Assembly: GCA_031841125.1 (NCBI GenBank)
Contig: CM063113.1
Span: forward strand, 23,581,312-23,645,311
Direction: 5' to 3'
Length of the DNA: 64,000 nucleotides
Source of the DNA: Acanthococcus lagerstroemiae
Taxonomy: Eukaryota > Arthropoda > Insecta > Hemiptera > Eriococcidae
The notes beneath the pieces were generated by a model. The model was not told the origin of the DNA, did not search any database, and saw only the letters and a list, made by a program, of their open reading frames with translations. Shown here one piece after another: positions 47,501-56,575 of this stretch (its first letter is position 1; each line of letters starts with the position of its first letter). Both the position numbers and the translations under genes were made by a program.

Positions 47501-47795
47501 AGCAGAATGGAAAGAAGTACGTTGTTTTCGCGATCAAAAATTGAAAATTAAATATGCCGGTCACCTAGAGAGAATCGGCGAGGGGCGGTGGTGCAGGAGA
47601 GCCACGTTCTGTACCCCGTACGGCAATACAAGGTGGAGAGGTAGACGGGTAACTAGGTGGAGGGAGAAATAACTAGAAGGGTGCAACCATCTTGGTGTAT
47701 GGTGCAAGACCAATAAGGAACCTGCAAGGTAGGGAAGACCTATGCCCGCGACATGGGGGCTCGGTATGAGACATAGACATAGGAAGACAGATAGT
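44590..47795 (+). mobile_element. RTE-like LINE, near full length, decayed, split by a SINE
   Basis: ORF1 remnant: MDQYSRKANLFNHGIQT at about 44,662, LVKLLLAELNYEI, then PVFVDEHFTRE and ETKELLIRSWRRQG with one frameshift, an RRM-type ORF1 layout. ORF2: a shortened endonuclease piece (GDIVGLSANR near 45,545, AFLVKKGDVV), the linker KTVKKAIRNDYRAFERR and EIIEKNRG (45,890-45,970), KFYEKIYSSP, KKGDKNQLNNYRPISLSSN (46,395-46,450), AGFRKGFPT, FVNFCTAFDTVDH (motif A region, about 46,625), NPLL, then after the SINE LRFVDDIVLVNG (motif C, about 47,105). The tail shows GRRVTRWR-like and RPMPATWG sequence to about 47,760. Many stops. It should include the aspartates of the RT site, but one position reads Asn in FVNF. 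Confidence 0.8.
46796..47003 (-). mobile_element. tRNA-Leu-derived SINE
   Basis: On the minus strand the head reads GGGCTGGTTGGCCGAGCCG, with an A box (TGGCCGAG), an anticodon loop CTTAGAA (anticodon UAG, Leu-type) and a B box GGGTTCAAGCC. An unrelated body of about 130 bp follows, ending in a purine-rich tail (GAAGAAAAAGAGG). It splits the LINE between its NPLL motif and the following NLFNTLLENIF region. No clear target duplication was found. Confidence 0.72.
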
Positions 47796-47827
47796 GCACA
47801 AAATATTTACAGAAAAACTCTGGGTCG

Positions 47828-48517
47828 CAGGGGCGAAACTATAGGGAGTGTGGGGGGTGGACCCCCCCCCCCCCCCAATAATTTGGCAGTCGGCAAATTT
47901 TGAAACTATTCATTTGAATTCTTCATCTTTTATGAATGTTTGTTTGTTTGTTTGTTTGTTATTATTATTTTTTTTTTTTTCAATTAAAAAATATTTTGAC
48001 TAAAAAATCGGCAAATATTTAATTTTTCAAATATTTTGTCGGGGAATTTTTAGTTAAAAAAAATATTTGTCGGCAAATTCTTCTTCACCACCTCCCCAAA
48101 CTGAAAGTCAAATTTCGTTTCTGAAAATGGAGTACCCTGGACTCCTGTCAGAGACTAGTTAGTCAAAAGCCGATGGTTTCAAGCTGAATATTGAACGTTA
48201 TCTGAAAGGTTAAAACAAAGCTGAAATGTGGAAGATATTTCGAAACTCTGAAAGTCAGTAAGAAATGTTGAAATTCGAATTTCAATGACTATTCTGTTTT
48301 TACTAGATGCTCTGTTCGACCTAGAGCCTGAAATTTGAGAAAGTTGAACATTATATTAAAGTCTAAAAGTTGAAAGCAAAAGACTTATTTTCCAATGTCA
48401 TAAGCTGAATCCGATAGTAAATGTTTTATTGTCTAATTTACGGGCTTTGGTCCTGGTGAGTATAGGAGGGAAATTTAGTCTGAAACAAAAGTCAAAACTC
48501 CATGTGTTTTACCCATA
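47828..48517 (-). mobile_element. Composite element, inverted, one end only
   Basis: It starts CAGGGGCGAAACTATAGGG, then has a 17-C run, and covers A2 (to about 48,123) and part of the core (TGGAGTACCCTGGACTCC, GGGCTTTGGTCCTGG). It stops matching near 48,517. As at 41,866, the A2 end is kept and the A1 end is lost. Confidence 0.7.
47938..47960 (+). repeat. (TTTG)n microsatellite
   Basis: About six TTTG units lie inside the A2 unit of the truncated composite copy. The other copies have shorter TTTG or AAAC runs at the same place. Confidence 0.7.
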
Positions 48518-48639
48518 ACAGGCTTTTTTCTCATACTTTTCGTTATATATACCACTCAGGAAGGATCACTTTTAGGGGAATTCAATGGAATTGTACAGAT
48601 TTAGTGTACCAGTGGGTACGTTATCCTATATAATAGGTT

Positions 48640-48789
48640 CAAATGCCTTCGTGTAGCTCACTGTACTGGATTGGTCCTTATAATTACCTGTGCTTTTGAT
48701 GTTTTTTGTACCTATATAGTACTTGTTGTATTATCTATGTCTCATACCGAAATAAAATAGCTATTATTATTATTATCATCATCATCATT
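48640..48789 (+). mobile_element. Possible LINE 3' end with (ATT)n/(ATC)n tail
   Basis: CTCATACCGAAATAAAATAGC is followed by ATT repeats and then ATC repeats (48,762-48,789). A polyadenylation-like AATAAA just before a simple repeat is typical of a retroelement 3' end. No coding part was recognised upstream. Confidence 0.35.
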
Positions 48790-48903
48790 TCGCCCTATGC
48801 TGACGCAGGCTCATTCGGGGCGTTTCCGAGATAGGGGATGCGGGGTCCCGGGGCCAATTTGGCATGCGTGCATCGCCATACGCCCCTCTATCATCGATTA
48901 TTA
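48790..48903 (+). mobile_element. R1-like LINE 3' end fragment, subtype 1
   Basis: It contains GCTCATTCGGGGCGTTTCC, GATAGGGGATGCGGGG and the conserved box (48,862-48,881), and ends CCCCTCTATCATCGAT. It immediately precedes a subtype-2 copy. Confidence 0.62.
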
Positions 48904-48909
48904 TCATCA

Positions 48910-49030
48910 TCGCGCTCCCCCTCCAGCCATTGATGCGATACTCGAAAAGGGTAGTTTTCGGGGCCGGGGGTGCGGTGTCTCAGGGGCTACTTTGGCATGC
49001 GTGCATCGCTATACGTCCCACCACACCATC
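48910..49030 (+). mobile_element. R1-like LINE 3' end fragment, subtype 2
   Basis: It contains TTGATGCGATACTCG, GGTAGTTTTCGGGGCC and the conserved box (48,995-49,014), and ends CGTCCCACCACACCA. It matches the 3' UTR of the R1-like copy at 21,160-22,110. Confidence 0.62.
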
Positions 49031-51930
49031 ATCACGCTTCAGCATTTGTATTCGGACCACGAACCTCCGACCAAACTGAGCTCCCATCGCGACGATATCG
49101 CCTCTCCAGCTCGCAGGCTATTTTACCGGTGGTACTTGAAGCTTTTCCAACGACTAATGGTGTACGTTACTGGGAAATTTTACTGAATATGAAAAAAAAA
49201 AGAGGTAGATGAGACCTTCTTGTTGTAAGACCAACGCAGATCTCAGTAGGTACCTAATATCTATTAATCAGTATCAACAGTGGATTCTTGTAGTCGGCAA
49301 ACTTAATAATATGAGAGATTTTTGATCCTACCACTTGCGCCTGGCTAAACTGTATTTCTACAACTGGAGATAGGCAAACCCACCAACATAATGTCCAGAT
49401 GTGACTACCTTAATTCTGGTTCTTTTCTGTAACAGATCAACCATGAAGAGAGGTCTTTTTCCGGTGCTCACGCGAGTCAGAGAGTATAACATTCTACCGA
49501 AGATTCTCAATTATTCACTCTGTTCCTGTTAATGTGCAGATTCCGCACGTTCTCTCTTAACGTAAAGTTGCGGTATTCGGTGTCATCTTGCCGAATACAA
49601 ACAATTAAAATGTCTTTCACTGGCACCAAACACCTACTGAACACGAAATTAGGCCAACTGTGTGGCAGAATAACGAAGAAAAAAACGCTTGTCTATGAGA
49701 AATAACTTAGTTTCTGCGGTCACATATATAAAAGCGTACAATATAACATCTTTCCTTTCAGCTGTCACAACTATCATCGTACGTGGTTCGTTAGTTATTA
49801 AAGAAGCAACTCAAAGTGAGCTATTGTTTATAAGATTTGTCGCCGCTACCGATTTATGTGTTATACAGTACAAGTCCGCAGTCACAATGCGGTCACTCAA
49901 CCAGCTAACACCAATGCCGTTATAGGTGTTTCTGCATGAAGAACGGATTTATCGTACGTGTCTGCATCATCGGAGATATTGATCTTGGAGAACAAACTGA
50001 AAATAATTGCTGATTAAGCGGATACACCAGCGTAGGTGCTGGTACAGTGAACAAGAATTTCTATTTTAACGAATGTATACGCGACACAGAAATGCAGCCA
50101 GTGTGTAATGCACGTGTGCAAGTCGTTTCACAGAAAACGGGAGGATGGCAATAACGATCTGGATTTCATTTTCATCCAACGACGGGAAAATGTGAGCACG
50201 ATCATCAACCTGCGATCTAACTGTATGGTTGATGCGAATGGTAATGGGTGATCTTCAGCGACGCCCGGTCGCACAAAAAAACATTCAATTTTAATGATAC
50301 ACTTTTGAAATGACTAGCGGTTTCGACAGTTCGAAACTTTTAGTTTCATCGAAAATAACTTTCGTTCGTTTTTGGAAATCCGTTTTAATGGCGGGTGTAC
50401 CTGAAGCCGTTTTTACGTAACCAATGTCATTGCTCGCGCAGACCGAGGGATGAGTCGCGGTCACCGAAAAGAAAAGAAGGTTAATCGCCAATAATCCGAT
50501 ACGATGCAATCGGTTTGATGTAGTGAGTATTGAACGCGAGAAGTCTCTTTATAAAAAACAGTTGTAAGATCGATATAAATCATCTTTATCGTATAAAACC
50601 GGTTTAAACGAGCTGACGATGTTATTTTCTTCACAACCGATCTACAGTAATAACGAAAAGCAAACGAGAAAATGAAGAAACAAAGAATGAAAATTTAAAA
50701 ATAATATATTTACGAACTGTGTTTCCGGCGACAAATATTCGTTCGTTACGTTCGTAATTACGGATTCGAAAACGGGTGCATGGTATCGATCGGTGATGGA
50801 AAACCGGTGGTTGCCGATTCCGATGAAAGGTGAAAATTTAGGAGGTCTGATCGGACGAGCTATGTAACACTAGATTGTAGCAGAAAAAGAAAGAAAGATG
50901 AGAAAACTCTATGATGGATGATGCGACAGCAATTCAATTTAACAGGTGAGTGATCGCAGACCATAAAAAAGAATGATTTTCATTTTTTTCTCTCTCAAAG
51001 CTGTTGCGTTTTATGTCTTCATCAAAACTATACGAGGAATTAGAGATTAATGTTATGATATAGACTAGAATGGATTAAGCTCGAATATTTCATACTACTT
51101 GATCAGAAAGGCAATGTTTACGTTGGTGTTTATCGGACGACAAGAAGCGCCTATCATTCATGCATCGAGTGCTAACGAAACCTGCATGTCAAGTAAACGT
51201 CCCTCAATGTAAAGCGTTTTTACATGAAAAAATTGCTGGCCAGTAATTTTGTATCGGGGAATCGAACCCGCGTTCACTGAAATATTTGACTGAAATGCAG
51301 CGATTGTCTCTAACCACTCGGCCACGGAGCGAATTACGAAATAGCGACTTAAGAACGCATTTAAATATTCACGACATAGTACAGCTGTTACCGTTTGTTG
51401 TTAACCGTCATTACGTTTTTGCTGGCCACTACCTGTGTATGCTGTTTGTGCATGTGAACAAACTGAAGACAAGACTGTGATACTGTACTTTGTAGTAATT
51501 AATTGAGCAAATTAAATTTTTGAATTAATTACGCACACAAAAATCACCTGTCTAAGGTAATTTAAATAAAGAAATACATAGATGATTTAAAACATTGCCG
51601 CTTCTGATCAAGTAGTATAAAAAATATCTTCCACAAGAAGAGCCAAAAGTGAGTTTACATGACTCGGGAATTGCTCACTTGCTACGCTCTTTTGCAAACG
51701 TTCCCTCGCCATGTAAACGCTCACTTTTTACTCTTGGTGTGCAATATACTATTTTTCAGATTATTCTCAGCATGCCGAACATTGAGCTCTTCTGAACTTA
51801 GAGGAGAGGCGTGTCTGGTCGGGTATGTCTTTAGGAATGTGCAGGTGGAGGGGTTAGATGGGTGCTGAAAATAGAAAACCCACTATCTAACAAAATCGCA
51901 AGGGAGTCCAGACCTCCTCTGCGCTACGCC
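49031..51930. other. Mostly unique stretch, CpG-richer at 49.6-50.9 kb
   Basis: No gene was recognised. The segment 50,290-50,870 has many CpG and TTCGTTCGTTACG-type sequences. A tRNA-like sequence lies at 51,245-51,330 on the minus strand. Confidence 0.35.
51245..51330 (-). mobile_element. tRNA-like sequence (SINE head or tRNA pseudogene)
   Basis: The minus strand reads TCCGTGGCCGAGTGGTTAGAG (A-box region) and later GCGGGTTCGATTCCCCG (B box), the spacing and sequence of Ser/Leu-type tRNAs. The T stem has mismatches and the acceptor ends do not pair, so it is not a functional tRNA. No SINE body could be confirmed. Confidence 0.45.
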
Positions 51931-51959
51931 ACAGATACTGACTGAAAACATGGCTCCAC

Positions 51960-52190
51960 ATATATTCCCTTTCCCCCTCCTCACAGAAAAAACACTCAGA
52001 CCAAACTGCCCGGAAAAGTTGATAAGGCAACTCAGGAACCCTAATATCCAACCAACCAGCTAAACGAATACATAGAGAAACTTTGCAAGGACACCAAACA
52101 AAAAAGGTTGAAAAAAATCGAACCAAGCAAACAATTAAACATACCAAAAACCAAACAAATAAATAAAAAAATTAATAAAATGAAAAATCT
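51960..52190 (+). repeat. A-rich AACCAAACAAAT-type sequence
   Basis: CAAACAA, AACCAAGC and AATAAATAAA strings recur, the same kind of sequence as 54,540-56,340. Confidence 0.4.
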
Positions 52191-52329
52191 GAATCCACCG
52201 AAGAAAATTTATTTTATCTTATTATTATCGAGCCACGGAGCTACACTCTCGGGCTATGGGCTCGGAAAAAGTTGATGTCTATATGTTGCAGAGGTATCCA
52301 GCAGCGGAAAGGTAGGTGAAGGGGTTGTT

Positions 52330-52682
52330 TAAGTGCTAGCGACAGATGGAGAGGGCCAAAATTCGACTATGGGGGACGTGGCGAGAGTTACGAAGGCAGG
52401 TGAGGGAGGGGTATGAGAAGAGGTGGTCCACAGTAAGAGGGTCTTCATCTTCACAGTGTCGGCAGTTGAGGGGATACAGGTTAGTGAGAAGATGCGTACG
52501 TGTGAGACATGTATGTCCGATCCTTAGGCGGGTGATGATAACTTCCTCGCGGCGTCAGGAAAGTTGGGTCGTTCACCAGAGGTGACAGGTGTAAGCTTGA
52601 TTTGTTCGAGTTTGTTGTGCCAAGAGGCTTGATGCCACCACTCTTTGAACCATTTACGCAAGATGGTCTGGCGAATGACAAA
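52330..52682 (-). mobile_element. LINE ORF2 C-terminal fragment
   Basis: The minus strand reads TILRKWFKEWWHQASWHN near 52,665, then after a frameshift EVIITRLRIGHTCLTRTHLL, NCRHCEDEDPLTVDHLFS and LTCLR (about 52,560 to 52,395). The RLRIGHT-L then C-x2-C and H-L pattern is the post-RNase-H end of I/Jockey-type LINEs and related groups. It is frameshifted and has no recognised RT core. Confidence 0.65.
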
Positions 52683-53255
52683 AAAACTAAAGAAACCGAA
52701 AACTCAAAAAAAACAAAAACTGAGCAAATAAATACAAGTAAGACTAGAATAACTGGAAAGTCCTAAATGAAATACCTACCTTCCCCTCAACAAAAAATGA
52801 ACAATCTCAGAGTAACCACTCGAAATTTCCGGCGAAAAATTGGAAAATTACCTTAATCCTTAATAAACTTAAAAAAAAACAGAATTGGAGACCATTTGCT
52901 ATGTTTTCCATCTTTTCTGTGCTTCACTTTTTACACACTACTCGTCATCATATATTTTCAACCACAATCATCACACAAAACTTGCATTTTTGAATAAATG
53001 GAGATAAATAAGAAGTAACACAACATTCGATTTTTTTCTCGCTTTGCCGGTTATAAACGCACACTTAATCATTATCACTACGGGATGAATTTAAAAATTT
53101 TTGTTTGTTTCACAAATACCCATCAGGCGATTCTGAAAGTATTTTCAACGCCAAATACGATGCTGTTGGCCTTTTCCTCTAGCACGTCTAGTTTTTGAGA
53201 AACATGCGTTTGAACGTATGAAAAATGCGAGAAGTCACTCAGCATTACTCTAACA
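52683..53255. other. AT-rich stretch, nothing recognised
   Basis: AAACTAAAGAAACC-type sequence continues to about 52,760, then unique AT-rich DNA without frames of interest. Confidence 0.35.
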
Positions 53256-53263
53256 ATGACTTA

Positions 53264-53544
53264 TAACCCTGACGAGAGAGGGAGGATGGGGGGGGGAATA
53301 CTCCGAGCCCGGACTTTCAGGGTAGCCCGATATTTTTAAAAGGCCTGAATTTCAACGCTGGTGACTGCATCATACTGTACATCAACTCAGCAATCATTCC
53401 CTAATGAAAGGAAAATGAAAAATTCTGGTTTTGAATGTATGCTCAGTTTTTTCCCATCTGACAAAAGAACAAAGTGAACTGGAAGGATCGGGGGCCCGTG
53501 GAAATTCCCTCATGCCCTCTTTTTCCTTCTACAGGACAGGGCTG
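53264..53544. mobile_element. hAT-like MITE, 281 bp, perfect target duplication
   Basis: ATGACTTA is duplicated exactly at 53,256-53,263 and 53,545-53,552. The ends TAACCCTGACG and (inverted) CAGCCCTGTCC form an imperfect inverted repeat. It belongs to the same family as 40,559-40,837, with shared interior CCCGGACTTTCAGG and TTTTTTCCCATCTGACAAAA. Confidence 0.78.
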
Positions 53545-53552
53545 ATGACTTA

Positions 53553-54539
53553 TTGAAATAATCAAGCGAATTAAGAGCTTAGACATTCTTTACTGACATA
53601 TTCAATTTGTCGACTCCTAGTAACGTTCTTTTTGAAATATTGCATGTTTTGCGGAAAGACTTTTCATCTGGAAAAACAGGCTCGAACGCTTCCCTTAAAA
53701 AGAGATGTTTGCGACACCTGCAGTGGCCACACTACTATTCTTTTGTATTTACAAGGAAACGAAGGGTAACGGAAAATTAGTGTTGCCAAACACAAAACAT
53801 TCATAATACGAATGGGAAATTTCTACGTCATTTCTGTAGGTACTTTAACTTTTAGAACTTACAAAAGCATTTTGGAATTACTTTTTAAATTTTGTTACTT
53901 TCTACAGAGATATAAAAAATGTATTCTCAGACGAAATTACGTTAATTAAACAAAAATACAGCAGAATAAAAATTACATTTTCTAGAAGCAAACAAATAGA
54001 GCTCCTAAGAACTTCCTGAAAACTGGAATTACTAGCTCAAAATTGTCATCACATTTGCCTGGAATTTTCACAGTGTGTGCTCCTAAATGCAAATAGCACA
54101 ATAGCACCAAAAAGAGAACTCAATTCATCTCCCAATTTATTAGATCTTGTTCCAAAGTAGCTCGATTTCAGTAATTTTCGAAACTTCAACTCAAATTTAC
54201 AACAAATTAAGACATACTAGGGAAAATGGCAAACGGCATCGTAATCAGCCATGGAAATATAAATCATGTATTGAAATACATAGAACAGAATGTGCGTTGC
54301 GTAGGGTTATACATGTAATATTCAGTCATTATCTTTCTCAGACATAACTGGCTAATTAGAGTTGCGTTGGAAGTTTTTGCTGCAATCTGCCGGAAAATTG
54401 AATTTCAATTTTTTTACACTACACAGCGGAAGCAAAGATAAAGGAAAAAAATAATTGTGTTCATAATCGACAGAATTTCCAAAATTTAAAGGAGAATCTT
54501 TCCCAAAAATGATCTGAATCATAATTTTAAAAGAAAATG
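53553..54539. other. AT-rich stretch, nothing recognised
   Basis: No repeat family, coding frame or paired element ends were recognised. Confidence 0.35.
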
Positions 54540-56340
54540 GCCAAAAATGACCTCAGATGGTTTAAAATGAAAAAAATGATCCAGTGGTCACCTTGCAATC
54601 TGGAAAACCTCGAACGATTGATATAATTCATCAAAACAAAAGACAAAAACAAAAAACAAAACTTGAAGAACTGAAAAGTTTGAAAAAATTAAAAAATGAA
54701 ATGCCAAAAAAGGAAGAACGAAAAAAATATGAGAAAATAAACAAGTTCAACAAACTAAACGAATAAAATAAATACTGAAAAGAAAAATTTAGGGGAAAAC
54801 ATTAAAGCTAAAAAACTAAGATTTAAGAATTCCAAAAATTGAAGAATCGAAGAAATCAAATGAACAACAAGAACAAAATCCAAGAAAATCAAGAAAATCT
54901 AAAAATGCTCAAAAACACTTAAAATTTGAAAACCAGATAAACTAAACAACCAAACCAAATAAAATCAACAAACTAAACAAAGAAAGAAAAAAAATCTGAA
55001 AACCCCGAAAGCACTAAGCGAACTGAAAAACGAAATAAATTAAGAAACCAAGCAAACTTGCGAGGAAAAGAAAAAAAAAAGAAAAAAAAAGAAGAAAAAA
55101 CTTTAAAAAACTAAACAAGGAATAAACGGAATTACAAAAACAGAACAAACAAAACAAACAATTACAAAAGTAAAGAAAAACTACAGGGGAAAAAATACAA
55201 AAACGGAAAGAAATTTTAATTAATAAAAAAAATAAAAAATAAACGGGCCAAACAAAAAACTAAGAATATTACGAAAAAAGTGAAAAAAGAACCAAAGAAC
55301 TTTAATAAAGTTTTAAAAAAAACTAAACAAATGCAAAAACAAATTTTAAAAAAAACTATAAACATATGAAAAGTATGAAAAAATTGAAAACCAAGAAAAA
55401 GACTAAGAAAACTAAGATAACTGAAATAAATAAAGAACCTACAGAACCCAACAAACTACTAAAAAAAAGTAACTAAATAAAACATTGAAGCTAAAAACAA
55501 GTCTTTCATTTACAAAATAGAATATCTAAAAAAATTTTAAAATATCAAAAACAAAAGCGAGAATCATTTTAAAAGAACTAAAACTAGAAACAATCAAAAC
55601 GTTAAAAAATCAGTGAAGATAAAGAAAAATAAAAGAACTTAAGAACTTAAAAATAGAAATACGAAAATAATTAGAACTCAATAATCTAAAACAAACCAAG
55701 CAATCACAAAACTAACAAAATGAAACTATTAAAAAAAGAACTAAGAAAAGATCAGAAGAAAGAAGAAAAGTAAACTCTATTAATTGAAAAACTGAACTGA
55801 TTAAATAACAAGAAAACGAAGACTAAATAGTACTGACGGCAAAAAAATTGAACCAACCGAAAAGACCAAACCATACAAAAAAAACAACAAAAAAATGTAT
55901 ATTAAACACACAATAAAGTAAACACCAGAAAATGCTGCCAAACATTTCCAAAAAATACAAAAAAACCTGAAAAACTCCATTGAACTAAATAAACTAAAAC
56001 GACAAAATAAAACATGACTATAAAAGAAGGGAAAAAAACCCCGATAGGAATTAAATCTGCAAGAAGTTGAAAAAGGCCGACAAATAAAAAATTAAAATTA
56101 AACCTAAAATAAAACTCAGAAAAATTGAAAAACTAAACAAATTAAACAAACAGAGAAAACAAAAGCAAGATAAAGAAAAATACCTAAAAACTGGGAACCA
56201 TCAGAAAAATGAAGAACTAAACCAAATAAGTTCAAATAAAAAATTAAGAAACATTTAAACAAATCGAACAAACTGAAGAAAACCAAGAAACCTGACAAAT
56301 TAAAAAAAAAATTAATAACAAACCAAATCAAAACCCATAC
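54540..56340 (+). repeat. 1.8-kb A-rich low-complexity block
   Basis: The plus strand is dominated by A with scattered AAACTAAAC, AAAACCAAG and GAAAAAC strings and very few T runs. No fixed period is visible. It continues for a few bases after the LINE fragment at 56,357-56,575, which is inserted in it. Confidence 0.6.
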
Positions 56341-56356
56341 CATACCAAACCAAACC

Positions 56357-56575
56357 TGGGGAGCGCGGACCTCGGTCAGTAGGGAACCCCATGGTGGCCC
56401 TGATAGGACGCGCGCACGGTTGCGGCACGGAAAAATGAGGGCTCGGGCCTCGCCCCAAGGCGTCCCTCCGGTTATTGATGCGATACTCGAAAGGGTAGTT
56501 TCCGGGGCTGGGGATGCGGTGTCATAGGGGCTACTTTGGCATGCGTGCATCGCCATATGTCCCACCACACCATGT
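56357..56575 (+). mobile_element. R1-like LINE 3' UTR copy inserted in the A-rich block
   Basis: GC-rich sequence begins at GGGGAGCGCGGACC and contains GGTCAGTAGGGAACCCCATG, TTGATGCGATACTCGAAAGG and the conserved box (56,539-56,558), ending GTCCCACCACACCA. It is subtype 2, as at 14,364-14,693. The flanking CCAAACCAAAC and TCAAACTAAAC are similar, but the repeat background prevents a safe target-duplication call. Confidence 0.68.

Noticed and set aside
47760..48760. GGTATGAGACATAGA near 47,770 and its reverse complement near 48,737
   Set aside because: A short inverted match only; adjacent sequence does not extend it, so no element is called.
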